Source of the DNA: Paratinospora sagittata
Taxonomy: Eukaryota; Streptophyta; Magnoliopsida; Ranunculales; Menispermaceae
Reading direction: 5' to 3'
NCBI GenBank assembly: GCA_035771175.1
Contig: CM069600.1
Coordinates: forward strand, 2,509,501-2,573,500
DNA: 64,000 nt
Part shown: positions 1-10,865 of the stretch, in pieces
Position numbering within the stretch: the stretch's first letter is position 1
How the letters are laid out: the number at the start of each line of letters is the position of its first letter
Notes under the pieces: generated by a model
Databases searched by the model: none
The model's input: only the letters and a program-made list of their open reading frames with translations
What the model was told of the DNA's origin: nothing
Made by a program: the position numbers and the translations under genes

Positions 1-3000
1 GCCATAATCATTTTAACCTATCAGCCAATTTCCAATTTTTGCAAATGAGATTTTGCAAGTGTCCAAAATACTTCTTAAATATGAATATTTTCTTTCAGAC
101 TATCTGCTTTCAAGGTGCTCCAAAATTGCATTACCTTCCCAAGTTGATCAAATCCATCAAGCTGATTAAGCAGCTCCATCAATGTTCTCTGTATCTCACG
201 ATCAGCACTCGTTCCCTCACTAAATCGACGACCTCCAATGGCATCAATTTCATCCATGAAAATAATGCATGGCTTCACAAAAAAATTCAGAATCAAAAAA
301 ACGTGTAGGGAAAGAAACGCTGTGGCACTCCTATCAAAAAAAAAAGAAAAAAAAGAAATACTCAACACAAAAGCAGTGCAAGAATTTGAGTTATTACTTG
401 GTGATCACGAGCATATCCAAACATTTCGCGTATCAACCTTGCACTTTCACCAATGTACTTATCAATTATAGCACTTGAGACGACCTAAATGCAGATCAAA
501 TATTTCAAAATGCTCTGTACTGAACCAAGCGGAAATGAACCAATTAAAGTGGAAAAACTGTGAGAGAGCCAAAAATAGCCCAAAGCAGTTACCTTTAAGA
601 AATTGGCATCAATATTACTTGCAATAGCTCTGGCTAATAGGGTTTTACCTGTTCCAGGAGGGCCATATAGAAGAACACCCTGCAACAATTGAATTAACAA
701 GCTTAACATTGAAATTCTTCCTGCTAGAAGTATTAATAAACAAGGGGCGGCAATGGACCAAACAGCTGAAAAACCAAATAATAATAAGAACAACAACAAC
801 AACAACAAGAAAAATAAAATAAAAATAAAAATTTGTGGAGAAAATGTTTTGGGAAAAATGAAATTCACCTTGGGGGGTTTGATTCCAACTCGAATGAAAA
901 GTTCAGGATTCATTAGAGGCAGCTCAATGGATTCCCTCAGTTCTCGGATCTGATCCGACAATCCACCTACAGCTGAGTAGCTAACATTACCAGGGTCTTC
1001 GTGAAGCATGTTATAAACGACAGGGTCAACCTGGCAACAATTTCAAAACACACGTCTTAAAATGCAGTAAATTCTCATATCTTCCTTCAAAGAAAATCAT
1101 AATCTAGTCTCAGTTGTAGGCAGTAGGCATAACATGATGATGCACACACCATCAAGGCATCAACCCATTTACTGTTTAAAATTCTGATTTGTGTACTGAA
1201 GAAAGTTAGCATTACTTACTTCCCGAGGAAGGGCGCGCATGATTGTGAGAGTGGTCATATCAAGAACCACTCTTGTTCCTGCTGTCAGCTTCTCCTTATC
1301 TACTTTACTTCGGCACCCAACAACATATCTTGGCCCACTGCTGGCTTTAACTATCACTGGAAAAAACATTTTGTTTAAAAGGCTTATTATTAGTAGCTTC
1401 TATTGCGTTGGCCAAAGCATCCCAAAGAAAGGACTGTGACTGGTTGATAAAATTTAAACCTCATATCAGCGACATGCAAATATGTCTAGGGATTGAAAGA
1501 AAGCAATCACACTTGGAAAAGGCATTCTCAGAAGAAAAAAAAAATTACCTACTTGAAAATGTAAGAGCATAGTTACTTACAGCGCTCATTATCAAGAGGT
1601 CGAAGAACTTCTCCAATGATTTGCCCAACACTTTGGAGGGACTTCAAATCATCTTCAGTTTTAGCAAACTCCTTTTTGGCAGCTCGTAAATTTTCCCTCA
1701 CTGTTCATTGCCGGTTTTGTTGACTGTTAGTTTCATGTATGAGTATATTTATTGAAACAATATTTACTAATGTCCTTAGGTACAGATGTAATAAAAATGG
1801 CCTATTACAGATTCACACACACACACACACACACACACGTATTTGATAAGAAACTAGAGAATATATATTATAGATAAAATAAAGCTAAACGAGGGGTAAG
1901 ACAGCCTCATACGCAGATGTAAATGTACCAAAATTACAATTTTATTCCGAGTACACACAATCTAACTTAAATTATCAACTTCTAAATAGAGTGAATCATT
2001 ATCGGTCAACGTGGAGCTTCAAAGATTGAAGAAAATACCAAATGACCTTGTGAATTGATGAAGATGGTGAGCTTCAGAAATTAGCATTTTTACCCAACAA
2101 AAAAGAGGAAAAGAAATAACAGAAACACGATTGATTTTAACAAAAGAATCAGAGAGGTGGACTAAGTTGAGGTGTGAATATGCTTTCAGCGTACATGAAA
2201 TCTACAGTCTAGTATTCGCCATACATCATTTTGCCCCAATGCAATATAAGAGTCAAGAGAGATCCACTTGTTTGACCTAGAGCAGATAAAAACAGCACCT
2301 GGTGGACTTCACTATTAGTATTACCAATCCCGAACAATTCTTTTCTGACCACTTGAGCTAATAAGTGGCAAAGAGGCATATCCTCCAAGTTTACCAGCCT
2401 TTGTAAAGAAGACCTTTGGCTTCCAGCATCTTAGAAAGTTCATCTATAAATCATCAAGTTGAACCCCCCCCCCCCCCGCCAAAAAAAAAAAAAAAAAAAA
2501 AAAACAAACAAAAAACACAAAAAAGGGAGGGCGGGGGTAGTGATGCAAGCCAAGGAAGCAAGCGTAAGAGATCTAACATGTTTCATTTCTCAATTATCAA
2601 CGTATGTTTATTTTAACTACAAACTAATCAATTTATAAACATCAAACTAAAGAAGTCAACTCCTCCTAAGATTAGGAGTTTTATACTTGGATTATAAGTA
2701 AAACTCTGTAATCAATCTTCTAATAATTATTAGACAAATAATTTAATGTCAAATAATCACCCTAAAATTCTCAATTGATTTAGCATCATGTTCTTCATTA
2801 TTCTCCTTAGCCCAAATATCTTGACTTCAATGATTTGTGCTTGAGTATTGCACAGAAGCCCCTAAAAGAAAACTTTATAAACCATTTGGATCCAAATGTG
2901 GGATTAACACGAGTTTCTTTTAAACAAGCATGTTTCTCCATAACTAACCTTCGTGACAAATGGAAGTTACCCACTAATTTGTTTGTTGAGTATCCGTTAT

Positions 3001-6000
3001 ATGGAAAATGCGAAGTATACATAATTTCAGCACACAATTTTAGCACACGTCTGGTGGTACATGTCGGATGCCCTCGAATCATGTATTGTTGTGTGACTCG
3101 AGAACATCTAATGTACTAAATGTACTGTGTGCAGAAATTGGGTCTTGAATAGCACTCCTCTATTGACAACGAAATGCGTCAATCAGGTCTCAAATAAAGA
3201 GACTCGACAAGTCAAGGTCATTTGCAAGTTATAAATTTACCTAACCATAAATTTATAACCAAACCTAAAAGTTATAAATTTATAACCTGCCCCTCACCCC
3301 CTTCTCTCCCTTTAGTCCCACCCCATGTTATTAAAATCATACCATTTACGAGTTAAATCGTATCGTTGAATTAAAATAAAAATAAAAAAATCGTAAAACA
3401 AGATAAAACGCAGGACTCGCAATATCGCGACCTACCTCGATTTTTTTTTTTTTACTTTAAACCTATTTTAATGTTCCCTCATCCCTATAAAAGCCAAAAG
3501 AAACAAAAAAGAGCTTTTAAAAAACTCTTCTTTGTTTTTTTTTCCTCTCAAAACCCTAAAAAGTGGTCCCCTACTTGGATGGTTGATATCTCATTCGATT
3601 CTCGATCAAATCAAGTTCCATCTTTTGCGGAGTGTTTCTACAACAAAAAGGAAGTGTTCGAAGCTTGAAGATCAAAGATAAGAAAAAGATAAGTGATTTT
3701 CTATCTATGCCTTTTTTACAAATCTGGGATTTACTGTTTTTTTTATTTTGGTTGTTTCTTCACTTCTTGTTGAAGCTTGGATATCATTTTTAGGTGTATT
3801 TTTGTGTTTTGAAAGTAAAGATGAATAGAAAGGAAGATCCTACATGGCAACATTGTAGTTGTGTGCACCCAAACAACAAGAATCTCTTGAGACGTAACTA
3901 TTGTGGTTCTAATTTCAATGGAGGTGTTTTTAGGATGAAACACCACTTGGCAAAAACATGTAAGGATGCAAAGCCTTGCATTTAGGGGAGTCAATGGATT
4001 CGTTCAAACCGCGAACCGAATTGAACCAGTGTGTTTGGTTCAGTTTGGTTTGGTTTTTAATAAGTTTGGTTTGGGTTAGGTTTGACAAAAATATAACCTG
4101 ATAGGTTTGGTTCGGGTTGTGGTTCGAGGCCTTAAAAACCGATCTAAACCGAACCAATTCTAAAAGTAAAACTCTTAATATATATTTTTAATGTCAATGA
4201 TTCTTTTATGATATAAACATTCTCATAAAAAATTATATAATCATCATATATAGTAAAAATTATTTTCAATTTTTTTAAATACACATTAGGAAAGTTAGAA
4301 TTACTTTATATATATATATATTATACGTATATAATTGATTATTTTAAGTTATTTAATGTATGTACAATTAAAATTTTGAACCGATCAACCCAAACCGAAC
4401 CGAACCAAACCAATTATGTTTGGTTCGGTTTGGTTTGGGTTGGTAATTCGAAATAACCCAATCAAGCTAAACCAAACTGAACTCGATCAAGTTTGGTTTG
4501 AGCATTAAACCGACCCAAACTGAACCGTCGACACCCCTACTTGCATTAATGTGCCCGATGAAGTGAGTATTTTTTTAAGAAATTTTTGCAAAGAAAAGAG
4601 AAAGAAAAGGAAGAAGAAAAAAATTGTAATGTTTGACACAAGACCAAGTAAAAGGCAAGATGTTGGTGGTGATGAAGATGTTGGAGTTGGAGAGATTGGT
4701 GGTGGGGAAACTCAAAAAAAGAAAGGACCTTTTTTTGTGTTGGCAAAAGGAAAGGCAAAACAAAGTACATTAAATGAACATTGGAAAAAAGAAGAAAGGG
4801 GGAAAGTGTGCCAAAAAATTGCTAAATTTTTTTATTGTAATGGCATAGCTTTCAATGTTGTCAAAAGCCCTTTTTTTAAAGATATGATTCAATCTATTGC
4901 TACATATGGGCATGGACTGAAGCTCCCAAGTTACCGTGAAATTAGAAACCCTTTACTTGAAAATGTGGTGAACTATGTGAAGGGTTTGCTTTCAGAATAT
5001 AAAGATGAATGGAGCATGATGAGACGCACAATTATGTCAGATGGTTGGACAGATGGTAGGAATAAAACAATCATTGGTGAATAGCCCTAAGGGGACTATA
5101 TTCCTTAGATCTGTTGATGCATCTGATATTGTTAAGAATGTTGAAAACCCGTTTCATCTTCTTGATAATGTTGCTGAAGAGGTAGGAGAAGAAAACGTGG
5201 TGCAAGTCATTACTGATGGAGCATCAGCATATGATAATGCTGGAAAGAAGGTGATGGAAGAAAAAAAGAAATGTTTGTTTTGGTCTCCTTGTGTAACCCA
5301 TTGCTTAGACTTGATGCTTGAGGATATTGGTAGGTTGCCCATTCATGCAGATGTGATTGAAAAGTGTAGAAGATTCACTTTTTACATCTATAATCACTGC
5401 TAGGTGTTGAATTTGATGAGGAAGGTCACAAGAGGAGGGGGTCTAGTGAAGCCAGCAGTGACTCGTTTTGCCACCTGCTAATTGACGATGAAGAGTTTGC
5501 ACCAACATTAATCAACATTGATTGTTATGTTTGCTTGTGAAGATTGGCAAAGGAGTCCCTTCATTAAAAAGGGAGATAGAGTGGTTGTGAGGGGCATAAT
5601 TCTAGCAGATGGAAACTTTTGGTCATCCCTCAAGTATTGCACTAAAAGCACCGTACCTCTTGTGAAGGTCCTTCGATTAGTTGATTCCGAAGATAGGCCA
5701 CCCATGGGTTATATATATGAAGCAATGGACAGTGCAAAGGAAAGTATTGCAAGAAATTTGGGTGGACTGAAGAAAAGATATAAGGCCATTTGGGATATTA
5801 TTGATAAGAGATGGGACCTTCAATTGCATAGGCCTCTACATGCAACAGGTTACTTTTTGAATCCTAGATTTTGAATCATTAAATATGCATATATCATATA
5901 TGAGTACTAGACTTGTTTATACATATTATTTGAAAAATAGGAAAAAAATCTTACAATTTACGATTCGATATAATCTCATCCTTAACAATTTTACGATTCG

Positions 6001-8923
6001 ATTTCGATTTAATAACTATGGTCCCACCAAAAGGGCGGCAATATCAATATCTCCCATCTGAAGGGGTCGGATTAATCTTATTTTTAGGTGAACTACGACC
6101 CGACCCGACCCGACCCGACTTGTGTACACCCCTAGTTGCCAAGCCTAATCTACTACAATAAAAGAGGGCTACAACAAGCAAGTTTCCCCCCTTTGTTTGT
6201 TGTGGGCCACGCCTTACCGCAAGCATTGGATGAACGAGTCATCTTCCTTACCCCTTGCTTAAGCTCTTCAAAGTGGAGATGGTTGCATTAGTTTGGTGGG
6301 GATAAGGGAAAGTCGATCATCAGAAAAAGCATCAAGTGCTATGATTTGAGTGATATCACTAACACTACAAAAACCTTAACATTTATACCAACATGCTGCG
6401 AAAGATTTGATGCATGGATGCCATAATGGATTGTGTTTAAAATGCCTTTATTTCCTTTTATTTTTCAGCCCACATTTTGGTTAATTTTAGCCCACTTTGG
6501 CACTTTCTCTGTGTATTTAGTTTCCTATTTATTAGCTTAGGACTCTTGTTTAGTATAAATAAGGCCATTGATCATGAGGTTATAGAATTTTTCTTGAAGA
6601 AAGTTAATCTTTTGCTTCTTTGATTATTTTCGTTTCTATGCGTCCAAGGAAGAATTTACATCAAACTTGGTATCAAATCCAAGTTTCAAATTGAGCTACA
6701 GGTGAGCCAGCAAGAACATCGAGCCCAAAGGGAAGTGGATTGTGATAGTCCCACATTGGGTGGGCACTTGAGCCTTAAGTGAGGGCTTGTTTTAAACTAG
6801 TGAACTTTTGTTTTAATTGGACCTTGAAGGCGGCGTGAGAGGGTGGGCCACGTGGAATGGCAGGCTTCGAGTCGTTGCCCGAGCGAATAGTTCAAACAAG
6901 CCTTACGTGCACGTGTGTGTGTACGTGGGAACAAATCCGTGAGAGTGATAAGGCCCAAAGTGGAAAACATTTACATCTGCTACAAAATATTCAACATGCT
7001 ACAAACTTCGTCCCTCGAGCTTCTCTACCAAACTTGCCACATTATCATTATGTCTCTCACTGAACATGTTGAGTTACAAGTTACAACGACAAATTACAGA
7101 AATTGTTAGAAAAAGGGCTAATTCTCTAACATTCTCAAGTCTTTCAAATAATGAACCAATTTCTTCCTCCTCACTAAAGGTGAGATTTCTAGAGAAAAGG
7201 AAACTCTAGCAAGGGAAATAAGAGGAATTGGGTTGTTTAAAATCAGTAGTGAAGGTAGCTATGGGTTAACTATAGAGAGAAGACAAGAGGAAAACGCCAT
7301 GGATATCTAAGGTGAGACTCTCAAAACCACACCATTTAACTTCCCAAAATCTTATCACCAACTTGCAACACTAAATGGTTAGAGAACTCATGCAACGTTG
7401 AAGATACGAATTTCTATGGCCTCCTATGGCTAGCTCTAAAGGAAATCCTTACATTGTCCATTGGTCCTCCTCTAATGTCTATGTAAGATAACTTTGGTCC
7501 AAAACGCCTCTTTCTCTTGAAGAAATTGCCACAACCACCTTGAATCTAGGAATTTATACCTTTCTAATATATTACTACTCGCAAGGCGTCCTCTATCAAC
7601 AGATTTCAACACAACTTTCCACTTGATCAAATGTGACTTTCCCTCTTCATCCAAACCTTCCAAAAAGAAATCTTAATCTGTTTTTCAATTGCAAGAGCTA
7701 CCCCCTTGGGGAATTTTGAATATTGAGAGGAAATAAGTTGGAAGAGCATGCAACACCAATTAAAATAGTACTAGCCTTCCAAGCGAACATCTCTTCCAAC
7801 CCCTAAATCTCCAAAAATAAATAAATAAATAAATAACTTTTAGCATGTAACACGTATAGCAATGGAGATTCAAAGGCTTGAAGCTTCCAGCATCAAATCC
7901 AAGACATTTTGGTCTCTTTCACCAGTCTCGAAAAACTTTCCTAGGAAATCAAGCAGAATAACCACACAAACAACAAAATAAGAGAGCTTTAAACCATCAA
8001 AGCTATAACCAACAATATCACTCGACAAAGTAAAAAGAACATGAGGGGAAAAAAAAAGGAGAGAGAAAGGGAACAAGGGGATAGAGATAGAAAAGACATA
8101 GTAACAAAGATGGAAGAGATATAGTTCATGCCTAACTTTTTTTTTCCATTATATTATCAATAAATTCTATTGTTTCTACTAGAAGAGATAGTAGCATTAA
8201 TGTGAGAGACAATGAGAGACGGAGAGAAAATTAGAACAATCAACAATGTCCAGCCAGCTGATGCTCTTATCCCCGAATAACTAGATTCTGGAATTTAGGT
8301 CAATTTGGCCATCAAAGCCAACAATGCAATTGAATTACAAGACATCGAGTTGAATAGAAATTACTTGCAATAGAATTACACAACTTCAAGTTGAATTTGA
8401 CTTATTCAAGTCTCAAACCAAACATATAACACTTCATTAGTTAAAGTGTGGCACTTTATGACAAATTGAACTTACCTAGATGAAATAAAACCTAAAACAT
8501 GGAATGAAATGTCCTTATAAGCAAGTTTTTTCTTCTAAATAAGCACGTTTCCTCGTCACTAAATTTCTTTACTAAATGGAGATCACTAACTTATCCATCT
8601 TCTAAGTTTCTAATACTGATTCAACGAAATTCCGAAACCTTAGAACTACTCCGAACAACTTCCTCATTTGAAAAACCATCCACGCAAAAAATAAAAAACA
8701 ATCAACAAAACCCTAATTTCCAACACAAATTTCCACATAATACTAAACAAAAACAACTACAGCAATAAAAACGAGAAAAAAATTATCAATAATAACAAGA
8801 ATTTGAGATTTGTGGATTGAACGAACCTCCTCTAACCCTAGAATCGAGCTCTTGGCGCTGCAGAAGCTTCTTTCGGTAGTCGGCGACTACGGTCCGGCGA
8901 CGGACGGCGTCTTCACCTTCCAT
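1..8923 (-). CDS. RPT4: 26S proteasome regulatory AAA-ATPase subunit RPT4 (S10B/PSMC6 type), 3' end outside window
   Basis: RPT4 is one of six ATPases of the 19S regulatory particle base; the ring unfolds ubiquitinated substrates and feeds them to the 20S core in nucleus and cytosol. Exons read on the minus strand: 8923-8827, 1700-1581, 1356-1220, 1030-869, 679-593, 484-398, 272-135 and 17-1 (partial). All introns are GT-AG and all joins stay in phase, giving 276 codons before the last visible exon; the family is near 400 residues, so about 120 C-terminal residues lie off the left edge. Visible marks: N-terminal coiled-coil/OB part with LRPLDNER, Walker A GPPGTGKT at about residues 178-185, Walker B IIFMDEID at about 233-240, and the arginine-finger region [18 protein letters not shown]. 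The start MEGED at 8923 gives the normal family N terminus; an in-frame ATG at 8986 would add 21 residues and is less likely. The first intron is 7.1 kb and full of transposons. Confidence 0.96.
2464..2504. repeat. Poly-C/poly-A homopolymer tract
   Basis: Fourteen C, then GCC, then 24 A. It lies in RPT4 intron 1. Homopolymer runs of this kind are error-prone in assemblies. Confidence 0.9.
3822..5873 (+). pseudogene. hAT transposase relic (BED zinc finger, DUF659)
   Basis: The plus strand encodes pieces of a plant hAT transposase. The first (from [11 protein letters not shown] at 3822) is a BED-type finger with [21 protein letters not shown] spacing. It runs into KPC and is interrupted by the nested element. 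It resumes at about 4548 ([13 protein letters not shown]), followed by a lysine-rich linker, [19 protein letters not shown] and [13 protein letters not shown], the usual start of the DUF659/catalytic region. A frameshift near 5083 is followed by [19 protein letters not shown] and a [14 protein letters not shown] segment, then a stop at 5401. More broken pieces run to 5873 ([20 protein letters not shown]). The C-terminal dimerisation region is missing. It cannot encode an active enzyme as it stands. Confidence 0.88.
3983..4539. mobile_element. Non-autonomous hAT-like element nested inside the hAT transposon
   Basis: A 557-bp insertion starts TAGGGGAGTCAATGG and ends in the inverted form CCGTCGACACCCCTA. 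It is flanked by an exact 8-bp target duplication CTTGCATT (3975-3982, 4540-4547). Subterminal zones are packed with short degenerate GGTTTGGTTCGG/CCGAACC motifs in opposite orientation at the two ends; the centre is AT-rich and non-coding. Skipping it and one target copy lets the BED-finger frame of the host transposase continue (KPC to NVPDEV), which confirms its boundaries and that it landed second. Confidence 0.88.
6040..6136. repeat. Fragment of a TAGGGGTGTA-type element end with (CGACC)n
   Basis: The stretch CGACCCGACCCGACCCGAC followed by TTGTGTACACCCCTA (ending near 6134) matches the right terminus of the element type seen at 3983-4539 and 48029-50730. No matching left end or target duplication was found, so it is probably a truncated copy. 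Confidence 0.5.
6408..6680 (+). repeat. LTR-like relic with primer-binding-site-like sequence
   Basis: The stretch starts TGATGC and ends TTTACATCA near 6663, immediately followed by CTTGGTATCAAATCC, which resembles the initiator-Met tRNA primer site of plant retrotransposons. A TATAAATA-like box lies upstream at about 6557-6564. The 3' end resembles that of the LTRs at 44383-44779. No second LTR or coding region is visible, so this is a fragment at most. Confidence 0.45.
7440..7810 (-). pseudogene. L1-type LINE reverse-transcriptase C-terminal fragment
   Basis: Minus-strand translation gives pieces such as [19 protein letters not shown] followed by [18 protein letters not shown] and KVILHRH. 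This is the post-RT segment of plant L1-type LINE ORF2 (H-L-x-K/R-W, then KWLWRF and W..V/I). The LINE at 37985-39270 shows the same segment. Frameshifts and stops break it. It lies in RPT4 intron 1. Confidence 0.7.
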
Positions 8924-10619
8924 TTTCTCGATTTTGATGTCTTCGAGCTTTTCTCTCCAATGCGTTCGACCGGTAATTAATACCAAAGAAAATGACAGAG
9001 ATAGATAGATGAATTGCTGCGTTCGATCGCGAGTTTAAAAGCAAACAAGAAGAAGAAGAAGAAGAACACTACTTTACTGCGTTCGGCGACCTGTGAGCGA
9101 TAAAAGAGAGAGAGAGATGACTTGCATACAAAGAAATCGGGGCATCGGTTCGGGGCATTCGGGTCGGGTCGGGTCTCCGTTGGTTTCATCCGAAACCCTA
9201 TGTCATTGTTGACTCCAACCATAAAATCGAACCGAACCGATATATTCGATTCAGTCTTTCACATGTTCAATTGGGACAACCCATACCAAATAATTAATAT
9301 ATTTTTGTTATACAATTGGAAATATAGTTTATTGTTTATAAAAATAGATGATTTTGTTCAAACCGATTAGCCCAAACTTTACCGAACCAACAATGTTTAG
9401 TTGGAGTTTCATTAGAGCACTAAATTAATTCAAACCAAACCAATGGCACGCCTAGTTCTCAATTGTAGTAAACTCAAATCCAATGATCGTTGATCATGAT
9501 ATATATTTTTATATATAATTAGTTAAAGTTGAGTTGATCCGTCCTTATTATGGTCCTCTTTGGATCTAATGTGTCTTATATATATGCAATTTGTGTAATG
9601 TAATATAAATTAATAAAAATAAATTTATGAGTTAACCTTGTGCTCTTGAAAAAAAGACCTAGTTGAGACGAGTTTAGTGTTGAGCCCAAGCATGACAAGG
9701 TAGGGCTTATATGAATCTGCACAAAAGTGAAAATAAACTCATAAAATCATTATACATCATCTCGATTAACACAAATTCAGTCGAGACCACATCAAATCTC
9801 AGTTGTTATGTTTTTATGGGGACTACCTGAAAATGGATAACCACAATGCCACTTGTCTCCACTTTACAAGGAATGAACCCTTCATTTAAATATCTTTGAA
9901 TATCTCCCAAAAGGAAAAATTGTTTTTTAAATACAGTAAACTTTCATGTCAGTTACTATACTTAGCTAAACTTGGTATCGGAAGGTCCTAAATAGGTACC
10001 AATTTGGTACTTCTAACGAAAATATTTTTCTCTTTTATCCTCTTCAATAGGTTGGAGCCCAGTAGCTTCAAGAGCTAGGTGGATCCGCAACATTATTTTC
10101 CTCTTCTCTACATCAATTTTTTATACTGATCAATTCTTGCACCGATATTTGACAATGAATATTTTAGAAAATAGCATACAAATTTTAAAAATTAAAATTA
10201 TACATCAAATTTTATTGTCACTTTTTAATATATCTATACTTCTATATTATTTATAAAGCCAATACTCTTTGACTTATTTTTATTATAAATTCATGAATTA
10301 CCCACTATATTTAAAAATAGTGGGTAATTCATGAATTAAATTTATAAAAAAAATATATTTATGGGTAGTTTGGTAATAAGGCGCTAAAAGAGTTTTTTTG
10401 TAATATTGGTGTGTATAAGACTTAGTTAATAATTATTCTTTGATTTATTTCCTGTTAAACATTGTATGAGAGAAGAATTTTCGGTGTTCTAAGTTTTCCA
10501 TATTTTTCATATTATTTTCCTTTTATATTTTTTATTTTTACTAAGGAGTTTGTTTGACTTTCACGCTTCGACTGAAGCAAGGTGTGTGAGGCGCGAGACT
10601 CGACTCAGCACGCTTCTAC
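8924..10619. other. RPT4 5' flank and intergenic DNA up to the copia element
   Basis: This is upstream of the RPT4 start (minus strand), so the proximal part is its 5' UTR and promoter. A GAA microsatellite sits at about 9048-9066 and a GA run at about 9104-9117. A decayed TAGGGGTGTCAATGG-type element seems to lie at about 9140-9452 (GGGTCGGGTCGGGT at one end, CCAATGGCACGCCTA at the other). A 21-bp-arm hairpin lies at 10288-10337. No gene is seen. Confidence 0.6.
10288..10337. repeat. Perfect inverted repeat (21-bp arms, 8-nt loop)
   Basis: Positions 10288-10308 and 10317-10337 are exact reverse complements; the arms contain ATTACCCACTAT. The flanks continue as partial AT-rich pairing. It could be the core of a small MITE; nothing shows that it is transcribed. 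Confidence 0.85.
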
Positions 10620-10834
10620 TGTTGAGAACACTCAGAAGAAATTGCAACACACAAGCTTCAATGCAAAGTTCTTGTTTTATTGATAACAAGCTGCAGGCTT
10701 ATATAGCCTTTTACAAAGATAACTCACGTTTGCAACACCTAAAACGTGGTAAAAGGAATTAGTCAAAAACACAAACAACTGATCCCTAAAGAATAGGAAT
10801 TATTAACAAACTGATTAACAAACAAACTCTAACA
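10620..10834 (-). repeat. Copia 3' LTR (215 bp)
   Basis: Identical to 14994-15208. Just inside it, minus-strand AAGGGAGGGTT (about 10835-10846) is the polypurine tract for plus-strand priming. Confidence 0.95.
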
Positions 10835-10865
10835 AACCCTCCCTTAAACTATATGCAGAATGCAT

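Larger units (their letters stand above)
3323..6020 (+). mobile_element. hAT-superfamily DNA transposon, degenerate, in RPT4 intron 1
   Basis: The element is bounded by an exact 8-bp target duplication GTCCCACC (3315-3322 and 6021-6028), the size made by hAT transposases. Its ends are imperfect inverted repeats: CCATGTTATTAAAATC on the left, and CATAGTTATTAAATCG when the right end is reverse-complemented. Inside lie the BED finger and DUF659/RNase H-like remains of a hAT transposase on the plus strand. A separate 557-bp element (3983-4539) is nested in it. With that element removed the unit is about 2.1 kb. It is decayed: several stops and frameshifts break the transposase. Confidence 0.85.
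1701..8826 (-). other. 7.1-kb first intron of RPT4, loaded with transposons
   Basis: This intron separates the 97-bp first exon (ending in codon phase 1 after SRVRG) from exon 2 (beginning [11 protein letters not shown]), with a GT donor at 8826-8825 and an AG acceptor at 1702-1701. It contains a CA microsatellite (about 1814-1838), a C14/A24 homopolymer block (about 2464-2504), a 2.7-kb hAT element with a nested hAT-like element (3323-6020), an LTR-like relic (about 6408-6663) and an L1-type LINE fragment on the minus strand (about 7440-7810). No host coding exon is seen inside it. Confidence 0.85.

Noticed and set aside
753..953. Plus-strand frame with Asn/Lys runs ([11 protein letters not shown])
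   Set aside because: Antisense to RPT4 exon 4 and its intron; the Asn run is an AAC microsatellite.
8924..8986. Upstream in-frame ATG (8986) as the RPT4 start
   Set aside because: It would add 21 residues not seen in the family; the MEGED start at 8923 fits the usual N terminus.
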